Shown: one piece after another, positions 1 to 8,075 of the stretch
Position numbering within the stretch: position 1 is the first letter of the stretch
Layout: every line of letters starts with the position of its first letter
Source of the DNA: an uncultured Synergistaceae bacterium
GTDB taxonomy: Bacteria > Synergistota > Synergistia > Synergistales > Aminobacteriaceae
DNA length: 21,298 bases
Direction: 5' to 3'
Assembly: GCA_937870605.1 (NCBI GenBank)
Contig: CALMZW010000074.1
Coordinates: 1-21,298, forward strand
Notes under the pieces: generated by a model
The model's database searches: none
Told to the model about the DNA's origin: nothing
What the model saw: only the letters and a program-made list of their open reading frames with translations
Position numbers and translations under genes: made by a program

Positions 1-1
1 G

Positions 2-91
2 ACCGACGAGGAACTCGAGGCCGTGACCGGGGGAACGATCATGATCGTCCTGGTCTTCATCGTCGGGTACATCGCGCTGGCGGCCGCGTAG
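2..91 (+). CDS. Double-glycine leader peptide, partial (3' end): probable exported RiPP/bacteriocin-like precursor
   Basis: Only the last 29 codons are in the window; the 5' end lies to the left. The reading frame ends TDEELEAVTGG / TIMIVLVFIVGYIALAAA, then TAG. The first part matches the end of double-glycine leaders (acidic, ELxxVxGG), which C39 peptidases cut just after GG. The remaining 18-residue segment would be the released core: nearly all hydrophobic, with no Cys or Ser and one Thr, and long enough to span a membrane. The NHLM-type exporter genes next door, including a C39 peptidase, make it the natural substrate. Leader family (Nif11-like or nitrile-hydratase-like) cannot be decided because the N-terminus is missing. 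It might also be a small membrane protein whose GG is coincidental, but the neighbourhood argues against that. Confidence 0.72.
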   Translation, partial: TDEELEAVTGGTIMIVLVFIVGYIALAAA

Positions 92-109
92 GGAGATCGC
101 CCGCGGCCG
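81..109 (+). terminator. Hairpin at the end of the leader-peptide gene, between convergent genes
   Basis: CGGCCGCG at 81-88 pairs perfectly with CGCGGCCG at 102-109, around a 13-nt loop containing the end of the TAG stop. On the plus strand it is followed by GTTTCATT, a weak T tract. It sits between the convergent precursor and tolC genes, so it is a plausible terminator, but the poor T tract keeps confidence moderate. Confidence 0.45.
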
Positions 110-112
110 GTT

Positions 113-1372
113 TCATTCCGGTCCGGACCGGATGTAGCGCCCCATGACGCGGTCGGCCTCTGCGAGGACGAGCCAGAGTTCCTCGATGGCGGAGAGGTGT
201 TCCGTGAGCGTCTTCTGATCGGCCTCCTGGGCGTTGATCAGGTCGAGCTGCGAGGCGAGCCCCTCCCGGTACATCATCTCCGCGATCTCGAGTTCCTCGG
301 AGGCCCTCATAGACTGGCGGCGGCGGATCGATTCGGCCTCCAGCGCGCTGGTCCACCGTTCCCGGACGAGATCGACCTCCTGCCGGAGGCTGTCGCGCCG
401 CGCATCGAGTTCCCGGGCGGCCTTTTCGACGAGAAACGCCTGCGCCTTCGTCGCGTTGGACGTCTTTCCACCGTCGGCGATCGGGAGGGAGAGGACGAGC
501 TTCGCGAGAACCTCGCCCTTCTGGTCCTCGGCGTAGGAAGATCGGTAGTCCTCGATCAGGCGAAGGCCGACGGAGACGTCGAGGACCGGGGAGAGCCCCC
601 TGGCGGCAAGCGACCGGGCGAGCGAGGCGCGCTCCTTCGACAGGGAGATGGCGGTTACGTCGGGGCGCTGCCTCCATGCGGTTTCGGAATCGACGGATAC
701 GTCCGCGGATGTGACCGTCGGGACGTCGATCTCGGGCGTCACGGGAGTCCGCCCCGCGAGCGTGCGGAGTTCGATGAGCCGCCGGTCGAAGGTCTGCCGC
801 GCCTGGAGGACGAGCGCTTCGCCGTCGTCGACCTGCGACTTCGCGCGCAACAGATCGAGCCGGGGAACGAATTCCTTGTCGAACTTCTCCTGCGTGACGA
901 GCAGCGACCGGCGCCGCTGTCGCAGGATGCGCTCCATGGCGTCGCGTTTCAGTCCGGCCATGACCGCGCTCCGGTAGGTCGAGGCGGCGCGCGCGAGGAG
1001 TTCGTTGACGGAATCGGCGTAGGTGCAGCGCAGGATGTCGAGCCCGAGGACGAGATCCCTCTCCTGAAGGCCGTACCGTCCCGCGAGGTCGAAGCGGTGC
1101 GTCACGGCGAGGTCGACATAGCGGTCGCCGCGGTCATGGTCGAGCCACCGGTCGTTTTCCGCGGCGAGATTCAGCGACGGGCGCTGCGAAGCGACGTCGG
1201 AGCGGATCGAAAACCCTCTGGAGCGAATCTCGTTCCGGAGGGCCTTCAGCGAATTGTTCCGCTCCATGACGAGATCGAGGTACGACGCTTCGGAGATCGG
1301 CGACGACAGGGCCGTTCCGGAAACGGCGAACGATATCGCAAAAGCGGCGAGAAGCACATGCGCGTGTCTCAT
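113..1372 (-). CDS. TolC-like outer membrane efflux protein
   Basis: A 419-residue protein. Residues 1 to about 24 form a signal peptide (MRHAHVLLAAFAISF... then small residues). The rest is long, charged, alternating helix typical of the outer membrane efflux protein family, whose trimers form an outer-membrane barrel plus a periplasmic tunnel. Length fits the family (about 400-480). The ATG at 1372 follows a good ribosome site (GGAGGG, 4 bases upstream on the minus strand). The gene is divergent from the HlyD/ABC operon and convergent with the leader-peptide gene, so it probably supplies the outer-membrane exit for that exporter. Its presence is the clearest sign of a diderm cell. It could also serve other exporters; no substrate can be read from the sequence. 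Confidence 0.88.
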   Translation of the reverse strand: MRHAHVLLAAFAISFAVSGTALSSPISEASYLDLVMERNNSLKALRNEIRSRGFSIRSDVASQRPSLNLAAENDRWLDHDRGDRYVDLAVTHRFDLAGRYGLQERDLVLGLDILRCTYADSVNELLARAASTYRSAVMAGLKRDAMERILRQRRRSLLVTQEKFDKEFVPRLDLLRAKSQVDDGEALVLQARQTFDRRLIELRTLAGRTPVTPEIDVPTVTSADVSVDSETAWRQRPDVTAISLSKERASLARSLAARGLSPVLDVSVGLRLIEDYRSSYAEDQKGEVLAKLVLSLPIADGGKTSNATKAQAFLVEKAARELDARRDSLRQEVDLVRERWTSALEAESIRRRQSMRASEELEIAEMMYREGLASQLDLINAQEADQKTLTEHLSAIEELWLVLAEADRVMGRYIRSGPE

Positions 1373-1497
1373 GGTCCCTCCAGTGATATGGAATGATATA
1401 ATAAAAAATTTTAGAAAAAATAATACGGTGACTATTGTACCCGAAGATCCGCGGATGCGCTACAGAACCCAGGCAGACGCAAAGGAGCCAGAACGCC
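1373..1497. promoter_or_regulatory. AT-rich divergent promoter region between tolC-like and hlyD-like genes
   Basis: This intergenic stretch is strikingly AT-rich at 1387-1430 against a GC-rich background and lies between two divergent genes. A perfect TATAAT is present on the plus strand at 1397-1402, but I see no good -35 box 16-18 bases upstream of it. The position supports promoters in both directions; the exact boxes are uncertain. Confidence 0.4.
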
Positions 1498-2793
1498 ATG
1501 AAACGACAGATCTTCCGACAATCGGCCCTTGACCGGCTTTCCTCGCCCGAACAGCTGGACATTCTCTTCCAGGTGGTCCGCCCCGCTTCCTGGGCTGCGC
1601 TCGCCGCCCTGATCGCCATGCTCGGAGTCCTCGTCGCATGGGGCTTCTGCGGCACGGTGACGACGCTCGTGAGCGGGCAGGGTATTCTGCTGCGCCAGGG
1701 CGGCATCGAGGACGCTCCGTCCCCCGGGACGGGCAGGATCGAGGCCGTTCTCGTCGGCGTCGACGATCCGATCGGCGAGGGGCAGGCCATCGCCAGGCTC
1801 GCGCAGCCGGAAATGCGTCACCAGATTGCGGAACTGCGCGCGAAGCTCGAGATCCTTCGGGTCGAACGGGATACCGGCGCCGAAATGGGGAGCAGCAGGA
1901 AGTCGCTCGAGACGGAGTACCTCGCGCGCCGCAGGCAGGCGATCGCCGCGTCGCTCGGAGCCGCGCGCGAACGCGCGTCGGCCCTCCGCGAACAGCTCGA
2001 GCGCTACGACGCCCTCTACGTCAAGAAGTTCATCACGCGAAGCCAGTATCTCGACGTGAAGGACAAATACAACGCCGCGCTCCAGGAAATTCTCTCCTAC
2101 AACGAGGACCTTGCCCGTATCCCCATGACGGCGGCCGATTCGACATCGCAGCGCGAGAAGGAAAAGATCGACGTCGGAATGCGGATCCTGGCCGCCGAAA
2201 AGCAGCTCATCGCCCTCGAGGAACGGCTCGATCTCGAGTCCTCGGTCCGGAGCCCCGCCGCGGGGCGCGTCCTCGAGGTGTTCAAGACGGAGGGACAGGT
2301 CATCAGCGCGGGCGAGGCGCTCCTTTCGGTCGAGAAGACGAGGGACGGCGTGGAGCGACTCTTCGTCCGGGCCTATGTCCAGCCGCGCGACGGCAAGAAG
2401 ATCGTTCCGGGCATGGAGGCGCAGGTGACCCCGTCGGTCGTGAAGCAAGAGGAATTCGGCGTCCTGCGCGCCCGCGTCACGCACGTGTCGTCCTTTCCGG
2501 CGTCGGCGAAGGGAATGTCGCGGGTGCTCGGGAACGACCAGCTCGTCCAGACGCTATCGCGCGGCGGAGCCCCCATCACGGTGACGCTGGCCCTCATTCC
2601 TTCGGAGAAGACCGAGAGCGGATACGACTGGTCCTCGGGGGACGGCCCTCCTCTCACGCTCCAGAGCGGGACGCTCTGCGGCGCGACGGTCGTCGTCCGG
2701 AGGCAGGCTCCCGTGACGCTGATACTGCCGTTCCTCAGGAACTTCTTCCTCGGGATCGGGGAGGAACGGCCCGAGGGGAAGAAAGATGCCTGA
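1498..2793 (+). CDS. HlyD-family periplasmic adaptor of an NHLM-type peptide exporter
   Basis: A 431-residue membrane-fusion protein. The N-terminus (FRQSALDRLSSPEQLD) followed by one membrane helix at about residues 32-50 is typical of NHLM bacteriocin-system secretion proteins. It continues with a biotinyl-lipoyl-like half (GQGILLRQGG, SPGTGRIEAVLVGVDD), a coiled-coil hairpin at about residues 100-230, and the second half (SPAAGRVLEVFKTEGQVISAGE). It would link the inner-membrane ABC proteins to the TolC-like channel. I chose ATG 1498 because AAAGGAG sits 10 bases upstream; an in-frame TTG at 1435 would add 21 unconserved-looking residues. The stop overlaps the next gene by 8 bases, so the two are translationally coupled. 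Confidence 0.92.
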   Translation: MKRQIFRQSALDRLSSPEQLDILFQVVRPASWAALAALIAMLGVLVAWGFCGTVTTLVSGQGILLRQGGIEDAPSPGTGRIEAVLVGVDDPIGEGQAIARLAQPEMRHQIAELRAKLEILRVERDTGAEMGSSRKSLETEYLARRRQAIAASLGAARERASALREQLERYDALYVKKFITRSQYLDVKDKYNAALQEILSYNEDLARIPMTAADSTSQREKEKIDVGMRILAAEKQLIALEERLDLESSVRSPAAGRVLEVFKTEGQVISAGEALLSVEKTRDGVERLFVRAYVQPRDGKKIVPGMEAQVTPSVVKQEEFGVLRARVTHVSSFPASAKGMSRVLGNDQLVQTLSRGGAPITVTLALIPSEKTESGYDWSSGDGPPLTLQSGTLCGATVVVRRQAPVTLILPFLRNFFLGIGEERPEGKKDA

Positions 2794-4969
2794 CGCGGCG
2801 ATCATGGAGACCCCCTGGAGAAACCGGAGGATTTCGACGCCGACGGTGCTCCAGATGGAGGCGACCGAGTGCGGCGCCGCCGCGCTCGGAATCGTCATGG
2901 GGCATTACGGCCTCCACCTGCCGCTCGAGACGCTTCGCGAGGAGTGCGGCATCAGCCGCGACGGCAGCAAGGCCCTGAACATCCTCAAGGCGGCGCGCGC
3001 GCACGGCATGGTCGCGAAGGGGTTCCGAAAGGAGCCGGATCGCCTGTGCGATCTTCCGCTGCCGGTCATTCTCTTCTGGAACTTCAATCATTTTCTCGTT
3101 CTGGAGGGCGTCGTCGGCGACAGGGTGTATCTCAACGACCCGGCATCGGGGCCTCGCGTCGTGGACAGGGAGACGCTCGACCGGGCGTTCACGGGCGTGG
3201 CCGTCTCCATCGTTCCCGGCCCCGGCTTCATGCCGGCCGGCCGCGCGCGCAGTCCGTGGGCCGCGCTGGGGAAACGCCTCAAAGGAGCGCGGACGGCGAT
3301 TGTCTTCGCCGTTCTCGCCGGGCTCGCGCTCGTCGTCCCGGGGCTCATGGAGCCCGCGTTCCAGCAGGTTTTCGTCGATCGCCTCCTCGTCGAAGGGCGT
3401 CTCGAATGGTTCCGGCCGCTGCTCACGCTGATGGCGCTCGTCGCCGTCGTCAAGGGCGGTCTGGCGTGGCTCCAGGGATCGGTGCTCCTGCGGCAGGAGA
3501 TCGCGATGGCCGTCCGGGGCTCCGCGTCGTTCGTGAACCATCTGCTGCAGCTCCCGTACATGTTTTTCCTGCAACGGTACGCGGGCGAAATCGGCAACCG
3601 GGTCGAACTCAACGATCGCGTGGCGCAGCTCCTTTCCAGAGAACTCGCCACGACGGTCTTCCAGTGTCTCACCGTCTGCTTCTACTGCGTCATGATCACG
3701 CTCTACGATCCCCCGCTCGCCGCCGTCGCGGTCGGGACGGCCGTTTTCTGCGCGCTGATGCTGCTCTCCGTGAACCGGACGCGCTCGGACCTCAACGAAC
3801 GCGTCGTCGGCGAGATCGGGAAGTTCGCGGGGACGGCCCTCGGCGGGCTGAACATCATTGAGACGATCAAGTCGTTCGGCGGCGAGGACGACCAGTTCGC
3901 CCGGCTCGCGGGACACCTGGCGAAGATCGCCGACGCGCGAATGTCCCTCGCCCGGATCTCCGTCGGAATCAACGCCTTCCTTCCGCTGCTCTCGTCGCTG
4001 GCGACGACGATCGTTCTCTGCCTCGGCGGGTTCCGCGTGATGGACGGGGTCATCACGATGGGCATGCTTCTCGCGCTCCAGACGCTCATGAACCAGACCC
4101 TCGCTCCCGTGACGGAACTGGTGACGCTCTGGGATTCGTTCCAGGCCGCGCAGGGGAATGTCAACCGCCTCGAGGACGTTCTCCGGTATCCCCGGATGCC
4201 GCCGAGGGAGGCGCTCGGGGAGGGAGCCTTCGCGGGGAAGGCTGCGGTGCGCCTCTCGGGGCGCCTCGAACTCCGCGACGTCTCGTTCGGCTATTCGCGC
4301 CTCTCGGAACCGCTCATCGAAAATTTCTCGCTCACGCTGGTCCCGGGGTCGCGCGTCGCGCTGGTCGGCGGATCGGGGTCCGGGAAATCGACGATCGCCC
4401 GGATCGTCTGCGGCCTCTTCGAGCCCTGGTCGGGCGAGGTGCTTCTCGACGGCCGTCCGCTACGGGGAATCTCGAAGGAGGAACTCGCGACGTCCTTCGC
4501 GTTCGTCGATCAGGAAATCGTCCTCTATGAGGGAACGGTCCGCGAGAACGTCACGCTCTGGGACGTCTCGGTCCCGGCGGAGCAGGTCGTGGCGGCGTGC
4601 CGCGACGCCATGATCCACCGGGACATCGCCGCGAGGAAAGGCGGATACGACGCGACCGTCGAGGAAAACGGGCGGAACTTCAGCGGAGGGCAGCGCCAGC
4701 GGCTGGAGATCGCCCGCGCGCTCGTCCGCTCCCCCTCCCTGATCGTCCTCGACGAGGCCACGAGCGCCCTCGATTCCCCCACCGAGGAGGCCATCGACAT
4801 GGCGCTCCGCAGGCGAGGCTGCACCTGCCTGATCGTCGCCCATCGCCTGTCCACGATCCGCGACTGCGACGAGATCGTCGTGCTCCACCAGGGAAAGGTC
4901 GTGGAACGCGGAACCCATGAGGAACTTCTGGCGCTCGGAGGCCGCTATGCGGGCCTCATCGAGAACTGA
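2786..4969 (+). CDS. NHLM-type ABC exporter with N-terminal C39 peptidase (PCAT)
   Basis: A 727-residue peptidase-containing ABC transporter. The C39 peptidase occupies about residues 15-145 and keeps every key residue: Q23, C29 (in EATECGAA), H102 (in NFNHFLVLEG) and D118 (in LNDP). A membrane domain with about six helices follows at residues 160-450. The ATPase domain has Walker A GGSGSGKST near 528, signature FSGGQRQRLE near 632, Walker B LIVLDEATSALD near 652 and the H-loop VAHR near 685. Known function of the family: cleave the leader after GG in the cytosol and export the core. All motifs are intact, so it should be active. It overlaps the adaptor gene by 8 bases and lies 21 bases before the second ABC gene. 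Confidence 0.95.
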   Translation: MPDAAIMETPWRNRRISTPTVLQMEATECGAAALGIVMGHYGLHLPLETLREECGISRDGSKALNILKAARAHGMVAKGFRKEPDRLCDLPLPVILFWNFNHFLVLEGVVGDRVYLNDPASGPRVVDRETLDRAFTGVAVSIVPGPGFMPAGRARSPWAALGKRLKGARTAIVFAVLAGLALVVPGLMEPAFQQVFVDRLLVEGRLEWFRPLLTLMALVAVVKGGLAWLQGSVLLRQEIAMAVRGSASFVNHLLQLPYMFFLQRYAGEIGNRVELNDRVAQLLSRELATTVFQCLTVCFYCVMITLYDPPLAAVAVGTAVFCALMLLSVNRTRSDLNERVVGEIGKFAGTALGGLNIIETIKSFGGEDDQFARLAGHLAKIADARMSLARISVGINAFLPLLSSLATTIVLCLGGFRVMDGVITMGMLLALQTLMNQTLAPVTELVTLWDSFQAAQGNVNRLEDVLRYPRMPPREALGEGAFAGKAAVRLSGRLELRDVSFGYSRLSEPLIENFSLTLVPGSRVALVGGSGSGKSTIARIVCGLFEPWSGEVLLDGRPLRGISKEELATSFAFVDQEIVLYEGTVRENVTLWDVSVPAEQVVAACRDAMIHRDIAARKGGYDATVEENGRNFSGGQRQRLEIARALVRSPSLIVLDEATSALDSPTEEAIDMALRRRGCTCLIVAHRLSTIRDCDEIVVLHQGKVVERGTHEELLALGGRYAGLIEN

Positions 4970-4990
4970 ACGGGAACGGGAGAGACGCCG

Positions 4991-7867
4991 ATGATCGCTC
5001 TTTTCGAAGAACTTGCGGCGCTGGGAACCGAACTCGAGATCACGGGAAAGACGCCGTTCTTTCTCGACGATCCCGAGACGGTCTGGTGCGTCCTCGAAGG
5101 CGAGGTCAACGTGTACGTCGCCGCGCGCGACGGCGATGCGCAGACGGGCGGCCGGGACTTTCTCTTCCGGGCCGCCGGAGGCGACGTCCTCTTCGGGGTC
5201 GACGGCGGATTCCTCGGCGCGACGATGGGGCTCGTGGCCGGAGGGATTCCCGGGACGCGGGTCCTGCGGGTCGCGCGGTCCGGACTTCTCCCGAAGACGG
5301 ACGGCGACGGACCGGCGATCGCAGCGTCGCTCGTCGACGCATTCCTCGAGGGCCTCGGACGCGGGATCGTCAAGGATATCGTCCCGCTGCCGCGAATCCG
5401 GCAGAAGCTCGCGGCCGGAACCGTCCGGCTCGAACCGAACCGGGCGGCCGGAAGCGACGCCCTGCTCTGGGCGGAACTATCCGGCGGAATTGCGCTCTTC
5501 ACCGGCACCGAGGATCTCTCGCCCGAAACCGGACTCTTCGCGGTTCCCTCCAACTGCTGGATCATGCCGCTCGAAGGCTGCTCCGTGACGGGACGCAGGA
5601 CCGAAGATCTCATCCGTTCCGGTGAGCTTTGGCCCGCGTTCGACTCGTTCTGCGGGATGGTCTTCTCGTCGCTTGCGATGAACGCGCGGCTCCGCGCGGC
5701 GGACGATCTCGGAACGCTTCGCCACATGCAGGCCGCAGGCAGGCGCGCGCTCGGCGCGTCGCTCGAAATGCTCGCGTCGGCGCTCTCCGGAGGCCGCCGG
5801 AGGCGCACGTCTCTCCGGGAGGAATCCCCCCTGAGGCGCGCCTTTGCGACGGCCGCCGCCTCGCTCGGCGTCGAGATTCCTCCGGCGGTCTCGGGGGTGA
5901 AGGAAAACGAATCGCTGAACGATCTGGCGATGGCGGCGAACATGAAGCTCCGGAGCGTGACGCTCGCCGGTCCGTGGTGGATCTCGGACGGCGCCCCGCT
6001 GATCGCGTTTCGCGGGGAGTCTCCCGTCGCGCTCGTTCCGACGGGCAGGGGGGGCTACCGGATCGCGGACGGGGACGCCGAAGGACCGGTCACGGCGGAA
6101 ATCGCGGCGACGCTGTCGCCGAACGCCTTCCATCTCTACCGTCCCCTGCCCGCGGCGTCGCTCAAAGGACGGGATCTTCTCCGCTTCGGACTCAGGGGGA
6201 CCGGACGCGACATCGCGTTCCTGTTCGCGACCGCGGTCGCCCTGGCGACCCTCGGGCTCGTCCCGCCGGAACTCAACCGCGTCATCTTCGGCGAGGTCAT
6301 CCCGCAGGCCGAACGGGGGCGGATGCTCCAGCTCTTCGCGATCCTCGTCTCCGTGGCGCTGTCGACGGGGCTGCTGCACCTTGCGAACGGCGCGGCCTTT
6401 CTCCGGGCGGAAACCGTCGTCGACCACGACGTCTCGGCCGGCCTCTGGGACCGGATCCTTCGCCTGCCCGTGACGTTCTTCCGGGAGACGACGGCGGGAG
6501 ACCTCGCGAACAGGGCGTTCGGCGTCTTCCTCCTTCGCGAAACCGTCTCCCGGACCGTGAAGACCATCCTCGTCCAGAGCGTCTTTCTCGTCTTCCACCT
6601 CGGGCAGTCGCTCTGGTACGACTGGAAGCTCGGCCTCGCGGGGCTCGGGTGCCTCGTCGTCCCCGGCGTGCTCATGGCGGTCGTGAACCTGATGCAGCTC
6701 CGCTTCCAGCGACGGATGGCGAAACTCCAGAACCGCCTGTCGAGCCTCACGTTCCAGATCCTGAACGGGATCGCCAAAATCCGCGTCGCCGGCGCCGAAG
6801 ACCGGTCGTTTTCGCGATGGGCCGAGCTGTTCGGCGCGCAGCGGTCCATGGGGACGCGCGCGAGACGCCTCGAAGTCGGCCTCAACGCGGTGCTCTCGTT
6901 CTTCCCGCTGTGCGTCTCGATGGTCATCCTCTACGTCCTGATCCGCTGGAGTGCGACGGACGGCTCGTACGACACGGGGCGGTTCATGGCGTTCTGGTCG
7001 GCGTTCGGCTCGCTCCAGACGGCGTTTTTCCAGATCGTCCGGTCGGCGACGGGGACGCTGAACATGCTGCCGACGGTCGAGAATCTCGCGCCGATCCTGG
7101 AGTCCGAGCCGGAAACAGGAGAACTCAAGACCGATCCCGGGGAGCTGTCGGGGCGGATCGACTTCGAGCGCGTCTTCTTCCGCTACCGGAGCGACGGTCC
7201 CGCAGTCCTCAAGGGACTCTCCTTCCAGATCGAAGCGGGCGAATTCGTGGCCGTCGTGGGGCCGTCGGGGGCGGGCAAGTCGACGCTCGTTCGTCTCCTT
7301 CTCGGGTTCGATCAGCCGGAGGCCGGGAGCGTCTTCTACGACGGGAAGGCCCTCGTCGAACTCGATCTCGGCAAGCTCCGGAGGCAGATCGGCGTCGTCC
7401 TCCAGAGCGGAGGACTCCTGCCGGGCGACATCCTCTCGAACGTCCGCTGTTCGCGGCCGCTGTCGGTCGAGCAGGTCCAGGACGCCCTCAGGATGGCAGG
7501 AATGGAGGAAGACATCGCCGCGATGCCCATGGGGATCCACACGGTCATCACGGACGGGGCGAATACGATCTCCGGCGGCCAGAAGCAGCGGCTCCTCGTC
7601 GCGCGGGCCATCGCGGGCGTCCCTCGCGTCCTCATCTTCGACGAGGCCACGAGCGCGCTCGACAACCGGACGCAGGCGATGATCAGCCGGAGCCTCGAGA
7701 ATATCCCGGCGACGCGGGTCGTGATCGCGCACCGGCTGTCGACGATCGTCGGCGCGGACCGGATTCTCGTCCTCGACGACGGGAGCCTTGTCGAAGAGGG
7801 GACCTACGACGGGCTTCTCGCGAAGGGAGGGCTCTTCGCGGAGCTGGTCCGGAGGCAGACGATGTAG
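4991..7867 (+). CDS. NHLM-type ABC exporter, second subunit, without peptidase
   Basis: A 958-residue ABC membrane-ATPase fusion. The first 380 or so residues are an accessory region that begins with the family-typical stretch around FFLDDPETVWCVLEGEVNVYV and has no C39 catalytic residues. A membrane domain follows at about residues 400-710. The ATPase has Walker A GPSGAGKST near 757, signature ISGGQKQRL near 860, Walker B LIFDEATSALD near 881 and an IAHR H-loop, all intact. The length of over 900 residues and the N-terminal region match the second ABC protein of NHLM bacteriocin cassettes, usually encoded directly after the C39 one. ATG 4991 is 21 bases after the previous stop, with GGGAGAG upstream. 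Whether it pairs with the C39 protein or handles another step is not known from sequence. Confidence 0.92.
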   Translation: MIALFEELAALGTELEITGKTPFFLDDPETVWCVLEGEVNVYVAARDGDAQTGGRDFLFRAAGGDVLFGVDGGFLGATMGLVAGGIPGTRVLRVARSGLLPKTDGDGPAIAASLVDAFLEGLGRGIVKDIVPLPRIRQKLAAGTVRLEPNRAAGSDALLWAELSGGIALFTGTEDLSPETGLFAVPSNCWIMPLEGCSVTGRRTEDLIRSGELWPAFDSFCGMVFSSLAMNARLRAADDLGTLRHMQAAGRRALGASLEMLASALSGGRRRRTSLREESPLRRAFATAAASLGVEIPPAVSGVKENESLNDLAMAANMKLRSVTLAGPWWISDGAPLIAFRGESPVALVPTGRGGYRIADGDAEGPVTAEIAATLSPNAFHLYRPLPAASLKGRDLLRFGLRGTGRDIAFLFATAVALATLGLVPPELNRVIFGEVIPQAERGRMLQLFAILVSVALSTGLLHLANGAAFLRAETVVDHDVSAGLWDRILRLPVTFFRETTAGDLANRAFGVFLLRETVSRTVKTILVQSVFLVFHLGQSLWYDWKLGLAGLGCLVVPGVLMAVVNLMQLRFQRRMAKLQNRLSSLTFQILNGIAKIRVAGAEDRSFSRWAELFGAQRSMGTRARRLEVGLNAVLSFFPLCVSMVILYVLIRWSATDGSYDTGRFMAFWSAFGSLQTAFFQIVRSATGTLNMLPTVENLAPILESEPETGELKTDPGELSGRIDFERVFFRYRSDGPAVLKGLSFQIEAGEFVAVVGPSGAGKSTLVRLLLGFDQPEAGSVFYDGKALVELDLGKLRRQIGVVLQSGGLLPGDILSNVRCSRPLSVEQVQDALRMAGMEEDIAAMPMGIHTVITDGANTISGGQKQRLLVARAIAGVPRVLIFDEATSALDNRTQAMISRSLENIPATRVVIAHRLSTIVGADRILVLDDGSLVEEGTYDGLLAKGGLFAELVRRQTM

Positions 7868-8075
7868 GCCGGGGCAACGTTCACGGATACGAGCCCGCAG
7901 CATGGTTCCGAACTTTGCATAGCGGTACAAGAAAAACACGGAATGCTATGACCCGGAAATGATGTGAATTATACGCCGACGTGAGGGAAATCCTTCAGCA
8001 AAATCAAGCCTCATAGAGTATGATAAATAAAATATGAATCTTCCCGCCCCTGTTTTCAGACGAGGAGGTGTTGGA
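7868..8075. other. Intergenic transition from GC-rich to low-GC DNA
   Basis: A 208-base gap with no supported gene, RNA or terminator after the ABC operon. Composition falls sharply from about 7905 onward. TATGAT at 8019-8024 is a possible -10 box for the ATPase gene, but no convincing -35 accompanies it. A 6-base inverted repeat (CATAGC 7918-7923, GCTATG 7945-7950) is too short to interpret. This is the likely left edge of an acquired segment. Confidence 0.4.

Noticed and set aside
118..131. Perfect 14-bp palindrome CCGGTCCGGACCGG
   Set aside because: It lies in the last codons of the tolC-like gene and is explained by GC-rich coding sequence (Ser-Gly-Pro codons).
1435..1497. Upstream TTG start for the HlyD-like gene
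   Set aside because: No ribosome site, and the 21 added residues do not resemble the family; ATG 1498 has AAAGGAG at good spacing.
5477..7939. Very long open frame on the minus strand (over 800 codons) opposite the second ABC gene
   Set aside because: Its translation is Arg/Glu/Pro/Asp-rich with no domain, which is what GC-rich DNA gives in the frame opposite a real gene. The plus-strand ABC motifs are intact.
7868..8030. Possible tRNA or attachment site at the left edge of the low-GC island
   Set aside because: I looked for a cloverleaf, a T-loop GTTCRA and flanking direct repeats and found none that hold.
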